Assembly (NCBI RefSeq): GCF_025857195.1
Contig: NZ_CP109789.1
Coordinates: forward strand, 169,857-233,856
Direction: 5' to 3'
Length of the DNA: 64,000 nucleotides
DNA from: Leisingera thetidis
Lineage (GTDB): Bacteria; Pseudomonadota; Alphaproteobacteria; Rhodobacterales; Rhodobacteraceae
Position 1 is the stretch's first letter. Each line of letters opens with the position of its first letter. Under the pieces are notes generated by a model, which saw only the letters and a list, made by a program, of their open reading frames with translations, made no database searches and was not told the DNA's origin. Position numbers and translations under genes: made by a program. This document shows positions 1 through 8,040 of the stretch, one piece after another.

Positions 1-436
1 CATGTTGGCTATTGATGTCATTCAGAACGCCATCATAGGTTTCTGCCACAACCGGCATGGCCCAGGCATGCTCTTTACAGAAATAGTCCTTATAGGTTTC
101 AATCATCCAGCGGGTTGCCCCATGATGGGCCATACCGACAGAATGGGTATTGGTGATGCAGATGGGGCCCGCGAAGTAACCGGCATCGTTGATCCAATGG
201 GTGCCGGTCATCTCACCATTGCCATTGAGGGCATATTGACCGGCCCAGACCGGCATGGGTTCCGATGCGTCCCCGCGCGGCAGGATTGCCGTCACGCCGG
301 TCCGGATATTGCGGGATTGGTCCGTCAGCGTTGTGAACCCGACCTTCAAACCTTTGATATCTGTGATGGCATTATAAGGGCCGGTTTCACCGTTAAACGG
401 CAGGCCCAGATCGCGCGCACGAGGTTTTACGTTCAT
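1..436 (-). CDS. P1-family peptidase (DmpA / beta-aminopeptidase type), C-terminal part beyond window
   Basis: The reading frame opens at 436 and runs without a stop to the window edge, so only about 145 N-terminal residues are present. The opening (RARDLGLPFNGETGPYNAI followed by TDIKGLKVG) is typical of the DmpA/P1 family, self-cleaving N-terminal-nucleophile aminopeptidases that act on beta-peptides, D-amino-acid amides or small peptides. The conserved segment GNGEMTGTHWINDAGYF and the following ITNTHSVG also fit. The nucleophile serine and the autoproteolysis site lie outside the window. It lies 63 bp downstream of the binding-protein gene on the same strand, so the two are probably co-transcribed. 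There is no signal peptide. Confidence 0.8.
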   Translation of the reverse strand, partial: MNVKPRARDLGLPFNGETGPYNAITDIKGLKVGFTTLTDQSRNIRTGVTAILPRGDASEPMPVWAGQYALNGNGEMTGTHWINDAGYFAGPICITNTHSVGMAHHGATRWMIETYKDYFCKEHAWAMPVVAETYDGVLNDINSQH

Positions 437-499
437 GATTTCGCTCGTCTGTCAGTTTCGGGGAGCAGCCCACCAGGAATCCCCGGCAGGCAATCCGGC

Positions 500-1528
500 T
501 CATTTTTTCAGGTTTGTCCAAATTTGGTCATACACAGCCTGAGTTGCTTCGTCGCACGCTTCAACAAAAACCGGTGTACCTGCGGTCGCAGGCGGATTCG
601 CTTCCGGCAGCGTTGCCAGCTCGGGATCAAGGAATGCCTCGGCCTCGGACACGCCGGTGCCATAGCGCGCATAGTTGGAAACGACTGCAATGTTTTCAGG
701 CTCAAGCAGGAAGTCCATGAATTTCAAAGCATTTTCACGGTTTGGCGCATCTTTCAGCAAAACGACATTGTCCATCCAGACAACATATCCCTGCGTCGGG
801 AAGGCATATTTTAAGGTTTCTTTTTCAGCGCGAGCCTTGGCGGCGAAGCCGTCGGTAATTTGGCCGACGGCCACATCACCCGACACAAGCACTTCTCTTG
901 CGGTGTCCGAATTGAAAGAGGTCCAGTGCTCTTTAGCGCTCATCAGCATATCGTTCAGCGCTTTCAGCTGCTCGCGATCCGTTGAACATTGGGGGAAACC
1001 CATATGCAGGGCTGCCAGAGCAAAGAGATCACTCTGACTGTCCAGCAAGTTAATTTTGTTGGACAGTTCCGCTGGTGGGTTGAACAAGATATCCGTTGTA
1101 TCAATGTCGCCGCCATATTTCGCGGTATCAACCATGAACGACGAGGACCCCCACTGATAAGGAATTGAATGCGTTCGCCCTGGATCAAAGATGGGGTCTG
1201 CCCATTCGGGCGATATGTTTGACTTGTTCTTCAGCTCTCCGTCGGCAATGGTGTCCAGCAGGCCATCCTGGCTCATGATTTTTACCATGAAATCTGTGGG
1301 CACAGCCACGTCATAGGTGCCAAGCGCGCCTGCTTTGAGAGAAGCCAGCATCGCTTCATTCGAGTCGTAGGTGTCCATTGTCACCGTAACACCGGTCTCT
1401 TCGCTGAACTTGTCCAGCAGCGCCTGCGGGATGTATTCGAACCAGTGATAAATTACTAATTCCCCCTCAGCGAATGCTGAGGAAGCTGAAAGAGCAAGCG
1501 CAAATGCAGATGTGGTAAGGCGTCTCAT
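500..1528 (-). CDS. Extracellular solute-binding protein of PotD/PotF (spermidine/putrescine) type
   Basis: This is a 342-residue periplasmic binding protein. A Sec signal peptide is visible at residues 1-20, with a probable cut after SSAFA. The mature protein begins ELVIYHWFEYIPQALLDKF, the usual start of the polyamine-binding family, and EETGVTVTMDTYDSNE and YDVAVPTDFMV are further family landmarks. It should deliver a cationic or peptide-like substrate to an ABC permease that is not in the window. The neighbouring P1 peptidase downstream and the RpiR gene divergently upstream suggest a small uptake-and-hydrolysis unit. The exact ligand cannot be read from the sequence. Confidence 0.85.
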   Translation of the reverse strand: MRRLTTSAFALALSASSAFAEGELVIYHWFEYIPQALLDKFSEETGVTVTMDTYDSNEAMLASLKAGALGTYDVAVPTDFMVKIMSQDGLLDTIADGELKNKSNISPEWADPIFDPGRTHSIPYQWGSSSFMVDTAKYGGDIDTTDILFNPPAELSNKINLLDSQSDLFALAALHMGFPQCSTDREQLKALNDMLMSAKEHWTSFNSDTAREVLVSGDVAVGQITDGFAAKARAEKETLKYAFPTQGYVVWMDNVVLLKDAPNRENALKFMDFLLEPENIAVVSNYARYGTGVSEAEAFLDPELATLPEANPPATAGTPVFVEACDEATQAVYDQIWTNLKK

Positions 1529-1692
1529 GATTTTCCTCCAAGTTGTTTGTTTTGCCTTGTCAGGCTCAAAGACGCGGGCGTGAAACTACGGTTGCACGCA
1601 CCTGGCAGATCGCACTGAGCCATTTCCGGAAACCTTGCATGAAACTGGCAGTTATAATAGCAAATGATGTGAATGACAGAAAGATAACACAA

Positions 1693-2544
1693 ATGGATGC
1701 AAACCCTGTATTCAAGAACATTCGCGCGAATTTGCCCCGGCTGACCAAGTCGGAGGCGGGCATAGCCCGGTATATTCTGAACAACGAGGCGCGCATCGCG
1801 CTGGAGACCGGCGCATCTCTAGCTGCGGCCACACGGGTCAGCGAAATCACCGTCAGCCGCTTTTTGAAGAAGCTCGGCTATCGCGGCATCCGTGATCTCA
1901 AGGAACAGCTGAAAACCCAAGCCCCCCAGACGCAGGTGGACAGCACTGAGCGTTTCATGCGACTCCTGTCCAGCAGCGACAACATGATCCTGGAAGCGGA
2001 AAGCGATGCAATCCGCAAGCTCTCCAGTCAGCTCGCCCGCGAGGAGTGGCCGAGCATGATTGCATCCGTCCACCAGGCGGAGAGAGTGTTTGTGACCGGT
2101 TTTCAAACGGTGCGCGGCATGGCGGAAGACTTTGCCCGTCGGCTTGGCATCGTCAGGGATGCTGTCCGTCATCTTTCCGTCCACGAAGGCGGTTTGGTGG
2201 AATGGGCGCCTCCGGCACCCTCCATCCAGGATACGAAAAACGTCCTGATTTTGATTGACATTCAGCCCTATGCCCGGGAAGCGGAAAAGACCTGCAGGAT
2301 CGCCAAGGGGATGGGTTTTCAAATTGTCGTTTTTACGGATGAATTCAATAACTGGGCCTATGGCTACACCCAACATGTCTTTCACATAGAGTCCAAAACT
2401 GGCCTGTTCCTTGAATCAACGGCTGCATTGAATTCGATGTTGAATTTCGCAATACATGCAGTCGCGGAACGGGAGCCCGAGATATCACGCGCTCGGATTG
2501 AGAATTGGCTCGAAATGACGAAAGAGCTAAATCTCTTTAGCTGA
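1693..2544 (+). CDS. MurR/RpiR-family transcriptional regulator
   Basis: This is a regulator of about 283 residues. The N-terminal helix-turn-helix (RYILNNEARIALETGASLAA then TRVSEITVSRFLKKLGYRG) and a C-terminal SIS sugar-isomerase-like domain (ERVFVTGFQTVRGMAEDFAR onward) give the RpiR arrangement. The ATG at 1693 is chosen because the family normally starts about 15 residues before KSEAGIARY; in-frame ATGs exist at 1543 and 1639. It is divergent from the binding-protein gene with about 165 bp between them, so it probably controls that transporter/peptidase unit. The effector is unknown. Confidence 0.85.
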   Translation: MDANPVFKNIRANLPRLTKSEAGIARYILNNEARIALETGASLAAATRVSEITVSRFLKKLGYRGIRDLKEQLKTQAPQTQVDSTERFMRLLSSSDNMILEAESDAIRKLSSQLAREEWPSMIASVHQAERVFVTGFQTVRGMAEDFARRLGIVRDAVRHLSVHEGGLVEWAPPAPSIQDTKNVLILIDIQPYAREAEKTCRIAKGMGFQIVVFTDEFNNWAYGYTQHVFHIESKTGLFLESTAALNSMLNFAIHAVAEREPEISRARIENWLEMTKELNLFS

Positions 2545-2830
2545 ACCCCTGTCAGATTTTCTGCCCTCTGCTGAAAGTCACGGCGCTCATCACAAAATAA
2601 TTCCCGCAAAACCTACGCATCAGGATGAAAGCGCTTCCTAAGCTGACATTAATACACTTTGCAGCAATCAGTACTCTGGACTCGGAGCTGCCTTGCGGCA
2701 GCGCAGCGGGCTGGTCACCGGCTAGACGGTTACCCTCGCTGTCGCTGGTGACCACAGGCAGCGTGGGGATGAGCACACAATCGGTGTGATTGGCCGCCGC
2801 AACGTACTATTCCGGTTTCACAGGAAGCTT
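2545..2830. other. Intergenic region between convergent rpiR-type and lysR-type genes
   Basis: Both flanking genes end here. I see no conserved reading frame, RNA gene or convincing terminator hairpin in this stretch. Confidence 0.5.
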
Positions 2831-3718
2831 CTACCTGAAAACGGCGGCATAGCGTGGCGCGAAGAACTTCGCAAAGGCCTTTACTTCGGGGCGCCGATAC
2901 GCCTCTGGCGCGATCAGCATCAAGTGCTCCGAGTTCATTTCTTCCAGCGGGGCAAAGCATTGGATGAGCGTGTCATCGCTTTCGGCAAGTTTCACGTTCA
3001 TGATGCCAAGACCATGACCCGACCGGATCGCGGCATGCATCAAATCTATCTCGGAATAGGTTTGCTTGATCTGATCAGGTTCCGCATTGCGGATCAGCCA
3101 ATCGTGATAGGCTGATGGCACACCTTCACGCAGGAAGCTGACAAACGTATGGTTGAACAGGTCTTCGACCGAGGTCGGCAACCCGCGTTTTTCAGCGTAG
3201 GAACGGGATCCGAACAGCGCGTAACGCGCGGTGCTGATCTTGCGGCAGATCAGGTCTGGATGGGGGGGACTTCTTGTCACGCGCAATGCTACATCCGCTT
3301 CGCCAGCCGATAGATCCAGGACTTCGACGCTGGGCAGGAATTCGAAGCTGACATCGGGGCGGAGCAAAGAGAACTCGCTGAAGATCGTTGCAACCCGGGG
3401 CGAGAAGTTGCCGGAATAGGCCGTGATCCGGATCGGCCTTGTGCTGCGCAGCGTTTCAACCGTCTGGGCCAGGCAGGTTGCCGCCGCTTCGATTTCTTCC
3501 GCGTTCCGCAGGATCGTTCGTGCTGTTTCGGTCGGCCGGAAGCCGCGCGTGTCCCGCTCGAACAGGGTTATGCCAAGCTCATGCTCAAGCGCCTCAATGC
3601 GGCGCGCAACGGTTGGCTGGGCCATGCCGAGTTGGCGCGAGGCAGCCAAGGTGGACCCCGCGCGCACGACGGCAAGAAAGACCCTGATTTCTGACCAGCT
3701 CCGGAATTCGTTCTTCAT
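2831..3718 (-). CDS. LysR-family transcriptional regulator
   Basis: This is a regulator of about 295 residues. The N-terminal winged helix-turn-helix is clear (VFLAVVRAGSTLAASRQLG, AQPTVARRIEALEHELGITL, FERDTRGFRPTETA), followed by a periplasmic-binding-like effector domain (PIRITAYSGNFSPRVATIF onward). The start at 3718 (MKNEFRSWSEIRVFL) is preferred over an upstream ATG at 3823, which would overlap the promoter of the divergent small gene. No adjacent metabolic target is obvious, so it may act elsewhere. Confidence 0.85.
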   Translation of the reverse strand: MKNEFRSWSEIRVFLAVVRAGSTLAASRQLGMAQPTVARRIEALEHELGITLFERDTRGFRPTETARTILRNAEEIEAAATCLAQTVETLRSTRPIRITAYSGNFSPRVATIFSEFSLLRPDVSFEFLPSVEVLDLSAGEADVALRVTRSPPHPDLICRKISTARYALFGSRSYAEKRGLPTSVEDLFNHTFVSFLREGVPSAYHDWLIRNAEPDQIKQTYSEIDLMHAAIRSGHGLGIMNVKLAESDDTLIQCFAPLEEMNSEHLMLIAPEAYRRPEVKAFAKFFAPRYAAVFR

Positions 3719-3813
3719 TTTTGTAGAATAGCACATCGCCGCGGCCGATACCGGGAAAATCGCGAAGCTGCTACAGTGGGAGCATCTTCGCAGCAGCAGA
3801 AAAGGCCCGAGAG

Positions 3814-4044
3814 ATGAACGCATTTATGACCAGCGCCCGCACTGTCCCGCCGCTTCAAAAGGTTCTTGACTTCATCCAGCGTGTTTTTAACTTCGCCCCG
3901 CGTCCCCGCCCTGAGGAAACGCAGCCCGATGACGCCCGGGTCCGGCGGGAATTCATCTGGGAGGTTCTTTCCCGCAACCCGGATGCCTTTTCCAGCGACG
4001 CCGACGTCCAAAGCATGATGAGTATGTATCCCGGCAGGTTCTGA
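3814..4044 (+). CDS. Small hypothetical protein (76 aa)
   Basis: This is a short frame with a plausible ribosome-binding stretch (GAGAG) just before its ATG, divergent from the LysR gene. The sequence is rich in Arg/Pro/Phe (DFIQRVFNFAPRPRPEE) and ends NPDAFSSDADVQSMMSMYPG, which looks like an evolved acidic tail rather than antisense noise. There is no signal peptide or membrane segment. I recognise no family. Confidence 0.5.
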   Translation: MNAFMTSARTVPPLQKVLDFIQRVFNFAPRPRPEETQPDDARVRREFIWEVLSRNPDAFSSDADVQSMMSMYPGRF

Positions 4045-4438
4045 CTAGTTCGGGGCCGACCTTGAGCGCCAATCCGCCGTCCGCTGCAGACCGTCGAATG
4101 GCCACTATCGGGCCTGTCGCGCCGATCGGCAAAGCCCAGCCGCCTTTGCTTCGCAAAGTCAGGAAACTGCGGGTCGCTGCCACCCGTGCCGAACACAGCA
4201 TCATGCACTTTGCGCTTTGAGCGCTCATAGCCTTCGTGAGCCAGGCGGATAGGCTGTGCCACCCTTTGGCGGCGAGTAAACCCATGCGAAAATACCAAAT
4301 GGCGCTGTGAAATAGGATTTCACGCAAACCAGGCAGAGTAAAGCAAATCGTGGGACGGTTGCCGAAAAGACTGTTCAGATGTACGCTATTTTTACTCATG
4401 ATGCGCCCAAGTTGTGATAACAAACGAAAGGGCATAGA
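4045..4438. other. Non-coding stretch, nothing recognised
   Basis: About 390 bp without a credible gene. Overlapping frames on the minus strand have no recognisable family features. A promoter for the DUF1326 gene presumably lies near the right end. Confidence 0.4.
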
Positions 4439-5092
4439 ATGTCAGCTGTTCCGGACTGGCATATTGTCGGCGAATGGTTTGATAACTGCAGCTGCGCCGT
4501 AGCTTGCCCCTGCACGTTCGGTCAAGCACCGGATAACAATCTCTGCGAGTTCGTTTTATTCTACTATATCAGGGAAGGTCATTTTGAGACCGTCCAACTT
4601 GATGACCTCTGCCTTGCCAGGGTCGGATACTTTGAAGGAAATCTCTGGGACTACGAGGCTTATGTTCGTGGCGGGGCCATTATTGATGTCCGAGCCAGTC
4701 ATGCTCAGGCCGAAGCAATTACGGAAATATTCTCTGGAAGTGTTGGTGGTTGGCCGCAGGAATTCGCCAAATGCGGAGGGAGGGGTAGAGAATCTCTTGG
4801 TTCCGAACGCGGTGCATTTTCATTTGAGATTGCACCCAACCAGTCTCGGTGGGGCGTTGATGTACCGGGTAAAGTTAAAGCGTGGGCAAAAGCGCTAAGT
4901 GGACCGACAAGCGCTCCAGGAGAACCTCCAAGATTGAAAAACTCTCCAGGTTGTGAGGTGGGCCCTGGTCAGATTGTCACGTGGGGTAAATCAACAGTTT
5001 GCAAAGTAAACGCATTCGGCTTCGAATTTTCGTGGACCGTGAGTTCTTCAAAGCATTGCCCATTTGATTGGCACGGAACGGATTCCTTTTAG
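4439..5092 (+). CDS. DUF1326 domain protein
   Basis: This is a 217-residue protein. The N-terminus (WHIVGEWFDNCSCAVACPC) with its CSC-x3-CPC cysteine cluster is the hallmark of DUF1326, and the C-terminal KHCPFDWHG also fits the family. The function of the family is not established; the cysteines suggest metal or redox binding. A purine-rich GAAAGGG precedes the ATG. It stands alone, followed directly by transposon relics. Confidence 0.8.
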   Translation: MSAVPDWHIVGEWFDNCSCAVACPCTFGQAPDNNLCEFVLFYYIREGHFETVQLDDLCLARVGYFEGNLWDYEAYVRGGAIIDVRASHAQAEAITEIFSGSVGGWPQEFAKCGGRGRESLGSERGAFSFEIAPNQSRWGVDVPGKVKAWAKALSGPTSAPGEPPRLKNSPGCEVGPGQIVTWGKSTVCKVNAFGFEFSWTVSSSKHCPFDWHGTDSF

Positions 5093-5157
5093 GCTCAAGA
5101 TCCATTGATTTCCTTCTGGCAGCGTGTTTCACGGTTCAAAAAACGAGCGGTGAGCGT

Positions 5158-5560
5158 GCCTGATCTCTTCTGGCTTACGGACGCGCAGATGGCGCGCCTG
5201 AGCCCTGTTTCCCGAAGTCCCAGGGCAAGCCGCGTGTCGATGACCGTCGTGTGTTGAGTGGGATTATCTTCATCAATCGTAATGGGTTGCGATGGCGCCT
5301 CCCCCTGCTGAATACGGTCCCCAAAAGACGTTGTATAATCGGTGGAAGCGGTGGAGCGACAAAGGCATCTTCGCGCAGATGATGGCTGGACTGGCTGCCG
5401 GGCATGGCGAAGATAAGACCGTGATGATCGACGCGACCTACCTCAAGGCCCACCAGACAGCGACCAGGATGGGCGTGGGAAAGGGGGGGCGGTCGCCTGA
5501 TTGGCCGGACCAAGGGTGGCATGAACACGAAGCTGCACGCGATCTGCGACAGCCAGTATC
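5158..5560 (+). pseudogene. IS5-family transposase remnant, frameshifted and truncated
   Basis: Reading across frames gives the IS5 landmarks in order: DLFWLTDAQMARLSP, then DDRRVLSGIIFINRNGLRWR, then KTLYNRWKRWSDKGIFAQMM, then KTVMIDATYLKAH and the start of the GMNTKLHAICDSQ catalytic region. At least three single-base indels separate these pieces (near 5207, 5295 and 5490). The frame loses similarity after about 5560, and an IS66 element inserted at 5620 just beyond it. It is non-functional. Confidence 0.8.
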
Positions 5561-5627
5561 GTATCAGGCAGCTCGGCCTGCCGACGGTCCGCTTCCAGGA
5601 AAGTGACCAAGGAATTTTGGTAACCGC

Positions 5628-5636
5628 CCGATTTGA
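5628..5636. repeat. Left 9-bp target duplication of the IS4-like element
   Basis: CCGATTTGA at 5628-5636 is repeated at 7168-7176, directly outside both ends of the IS4-like element. Nine base pairs is the duplication size expected of IS50-like transposition. The sequence belongs to the IS66 left terminus. Confidence 0.85.
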
Positions 5637-7167
5637 CTTGCTGTTACCCATAAGTGTCTGGCGGCGTTGCGATACGGGCTCCTTCGACGAGGTCGGCGAG
5701 GCGGGAGAAGCCTCGCCATATGACGGTCGTCCCCGGTGGCGCGTCGGAAGCGCGGTCGAGATAGCCTCCGAGGCGCGCGACCGCTCTGACATAAAAAATC
5801 AAGATTGCGCGGTTCTTGCCGCTTTCTGTCCGGGGTCGCGAGTTCGAGCATGCGGCGCTCAGCTTCGGTGAAGACGGCAGCCGAAGATGCTTCAGGTGCC
5901 TCCCGGCACAGCATCGTCAGCCATGACACGCGCCAGGCCACGACGCAGCACAACGCGATGCAATTGGCCAGACGATCAGCCGTGGCCAAGCGCAGCTCTT
6001 CGATCCGGCACCCGGTTTTAAGGGTCCGGAAAAAGGTCTCGATCTTCCACCGCAGCGCGTACCACTCGAGCTTGTGTACAGCGTCCGCGTGGGTCGCCAC
6101 CGGCAGGTTCGTGATCAGCTTCCAAATGACGGGCGCCCGGCCTTCCGGCGGGTCGAACTCCTCGGCGTGGATGATCTGGAGGTCCTGATGCCGGTATTTC
6201 CGCTGTTTGCCGATCGGCGGCCGGACCGTCATTGTTGCGTACCGGACCGACAGCACAGCGCGATGATCCTTGCCCTGCGCGTCGCGGAACCGGACTTCGT
6301 GGGTTCCGCTCGACTGCACCTCCGCCATCACCTTGGCAATGGTTGTGCCGCCATCCTCCGCCAAGCGGTCGACACAACTCCGGACGAGGAAATTCGTCCC
6401 GAGTTCTTCAGCCAGGCAGTAGAGCTCGTAGATGTCGCTTTCCCGGTCGCCGACATGCACACAGCGCTCGGGCGCGCCTGCCAGCTCAGTGGACAGGCGC
6501 AGATTGTCGAGCCAGCGCATGCTTTCCTTCTGCTCGATCGGTACCCGGGTCGGATTGATCTTGCGCTTGAGCGCGGCGGTCCCTTTGAACTTTGCGCGCG
6601 ACCAGAACTTGGCGGCGGTCAACCCCAGCGGCAGCCCGTCAGACGTGATCGCCAGGCTGGCATGCATCAGAAGACCGCAGACCGCATGCTTCTGGTAGCG
6701 GCCTTCCTTCAACTTGCGTCCGGTCGACACTTTCGTGAACCCGATCTTCTCCGGAGCCGAGCGCTTGAAGGAGAATTCCGTAGTGTCCTGCAGGATCAGG
6801 ATGGGACCGTCGGTCGCCTGGATGCGCAGGGCAGAGGCGGCGAAATGGCCCTCAAGGATCTTGTCTTCGCTGACATTTCCATTGGAAAAGAAACGGTAAG
6901 CAGCCTTGGTATTCGACCAGTCCTGGAACGCCGTGGGCAGCGATTTCCCCGGCCGCTCCCCGAGAGCCTCGAGCATTGCCCCGAGCCGACGGTTCAGCCG
7001 GGCGTCACCCAAATCACACCCGGCGGTTTCCGTTTCCACCCACTTCTGCCCCATGCCCGCACCTCAATTATTCGGTGCCACATGACGAATCATGACCGGG
7101 GCTTCTCGGGCAAGACCAAGTCTTGTGGGTGAATCAATTCGCCACACGACTTGTGGGTAACTTCAAG
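5637..7167 (-). mobile_element. IS4-family (Tn5/IS50-like) insertion sequence, 1531 bp
   Basis: The ends read inward are CTTGCTGTTACCCATAAGT on the left and CTTGAAGTTACCCACAAGT on the right, resembling the layout of IS50 ends. It is flanked by the 9-bp duplication CCGATTTGA. It carries one transposase gene on the minus strand. A relic of the same family lies at about 40337-40640. Confidence 0.88.
5644..7054 (-). CDS. IS4-family (Tn5-like) transposase, single frameshift near C-terminus
   Basis: The N-terminus (WVETETAGCDLGDARLNRRL) is the Tn5-type DNA-binding domain. The DDE catalytic parts follow: GPILILQDTTEFSFKRSA (first D), CVHVGDRESDIYELYCLAEE (second D), and YALRWKIETFFRTLKTGCRI (Y-(2)-R-(3)-E-(6)-K signature). 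The intact frame should end TPPDTYG with the stop at 5644, but an extra base in the A6 run at 5793-5798 pushes it into another frame that runs to 5564. Removing one base restores DFYVRAVARLGGYLDRA. The break is probably a sequence error, otherwise a recent inactivation. Confidence 0.88.
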
Positions 7168-7176
7168 CCGATTTGA
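7168..7176. repeat. Right 9-bp target duplication of the IS4-like element
   Basis: This is the second copy of CCGATTTGA, immediately to the right of the IS4-like element. The IS66 end sequence continues after it. Confidence 0.85.
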
Positions 7177-7232
7177 ACCGCCTGCTCGTTTGTCCTGGAG
7201 ATTGCTAAGAGACGTCCATAAAGACGTCTTTA

Positions 7233-7634
7233 ATGACGTCTCCTACAGGGAGGGAGGCAGCTGTGCGGGGCGAAATTCTTGGCTTGGAGCGTCGGCGCCG
7301 CTGGAGTGACGACGAGAAGTTGGCGATTGTGCTTTCGGTCGGGGTGAACGGCGCGACCGTGTCGCAGGTCGCACAGCGCCACGAGATCAGGCGGCAGCAG
7401 ATCTATGCCTGGCGATACGAGCTGAGGAGGAAGGGGCTTCTGACGCCAGACGACGCGACGCTATTCCTGCCCGTCGATATTACGTCGCCGCCGGAACCGC
7501 CGGAAGCGTGCGCCCCTGAAGCGAGCTTGGCGTTGATTGAGGTGGTTCTGCGCAATGGTCGCAGCTTGCGGGTCGATGCCCATGTGGATGCGGCGGTGCT
7601 GACCCGTTTGATCCAGGCGGTGGAGGCGGCATGA
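7233..7634 (+). CDS. tnpA: IS66 TnpA (transposase accessory, helix-turn-helix)
   Basis: A 133-residue protein carrying the IS66 OrfA helix-turn-helix (RRRWSDDEKLAIVLSVGVNG, ATVSQVAQRHEIRRQQIYAW). It is the first gene of the IS66 set and its stop overlaps the start of tnpB, which implies translational coupling. It is required with TnpB for IS66 transposition in studied members. Confidence 0.9.
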   Translation: MTSPTGREAAVRGEILGLERRRRWSDDEKLAIVLSVGVNGATVSQVAQRHEIRRQQIYAWRYELRRKGLLTPDDATLFLPVDITSPPEPPEACAPEASLALIEVVLRNGRSLRVDAHVDAAVLTRLIQAVEAA

Positions 7635-7978
7635 TCGGCCCGGGCACCGGCATTCGCGTTTACCTGGCCTGCGGTCACACTGATATGCGCAAAGGTATCG
7701 CGGGGCTTTCAGCGATCGCGCAGGATGTCTTGAGGCAGCGGCCATCGAACGGTGCCGTGTTCGCGTTTCGAGGGCGCCGCGGCGACAGGGTGAAGCTTCT
7801 GTATTGGGATGGCCAGGGCTTTTGCCTGTATTACAAAGTCCTGGAGAAGGGTCGTTTCCCATGGCCTGCGGCGACGGATGGCAGCGTGCGTCTGACCGCC
7901 GCTCAATTGGCCATGCTCTGGGAGGGGATCGACTGGCGCAGGCCGGATTGGGGCGCGCCACCAGCCCGGACGGGCTGA
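7631..7978 (+). CDS. tnpB: IS66 TnpB (IS66 Orf2-like protein)
   Basis: A 115-residue protein with the classic IS66 Orf2 signature: TDMRKGIAGL near the start, then FAFRGRRGDRVKLLYWDGQG and FCLYYKVLEKGRFPWP. It overlaps tnpA by 4 bp. The length is normal for the family. Confidence 0.93.
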   Translation: MIGPGTGIRVYLACGHTDMRKGIAGLSAIAQDVLRQRPSNGAVFAFRGRRGDRVKLLYWDGQGFCLYYKVLEKGRFPWPAATDGSVRLTAAQLAMLWEGIDWRRPDWGAPPARTG

Positions 7979-8040
7979 TTTATCTCTCTGGAATTGTTTG
8001 TTTTTATGGCGTCCGATCTGGGAGAATGGTATCCACCACC

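Noticed and set aside
2..814. Long plus-strand reading frame of 270 codons
   Set aside because: It lies opposite the P1 peptidase and the binding-protein gene, has no family features, and is an antisense by-product of high GC.
5564..5643. C-terminal extension of the IS4 transposase
   Set aside because: It results from the frame break at 5793-5798 and runs past the element end into IS66 and flanking DNA.
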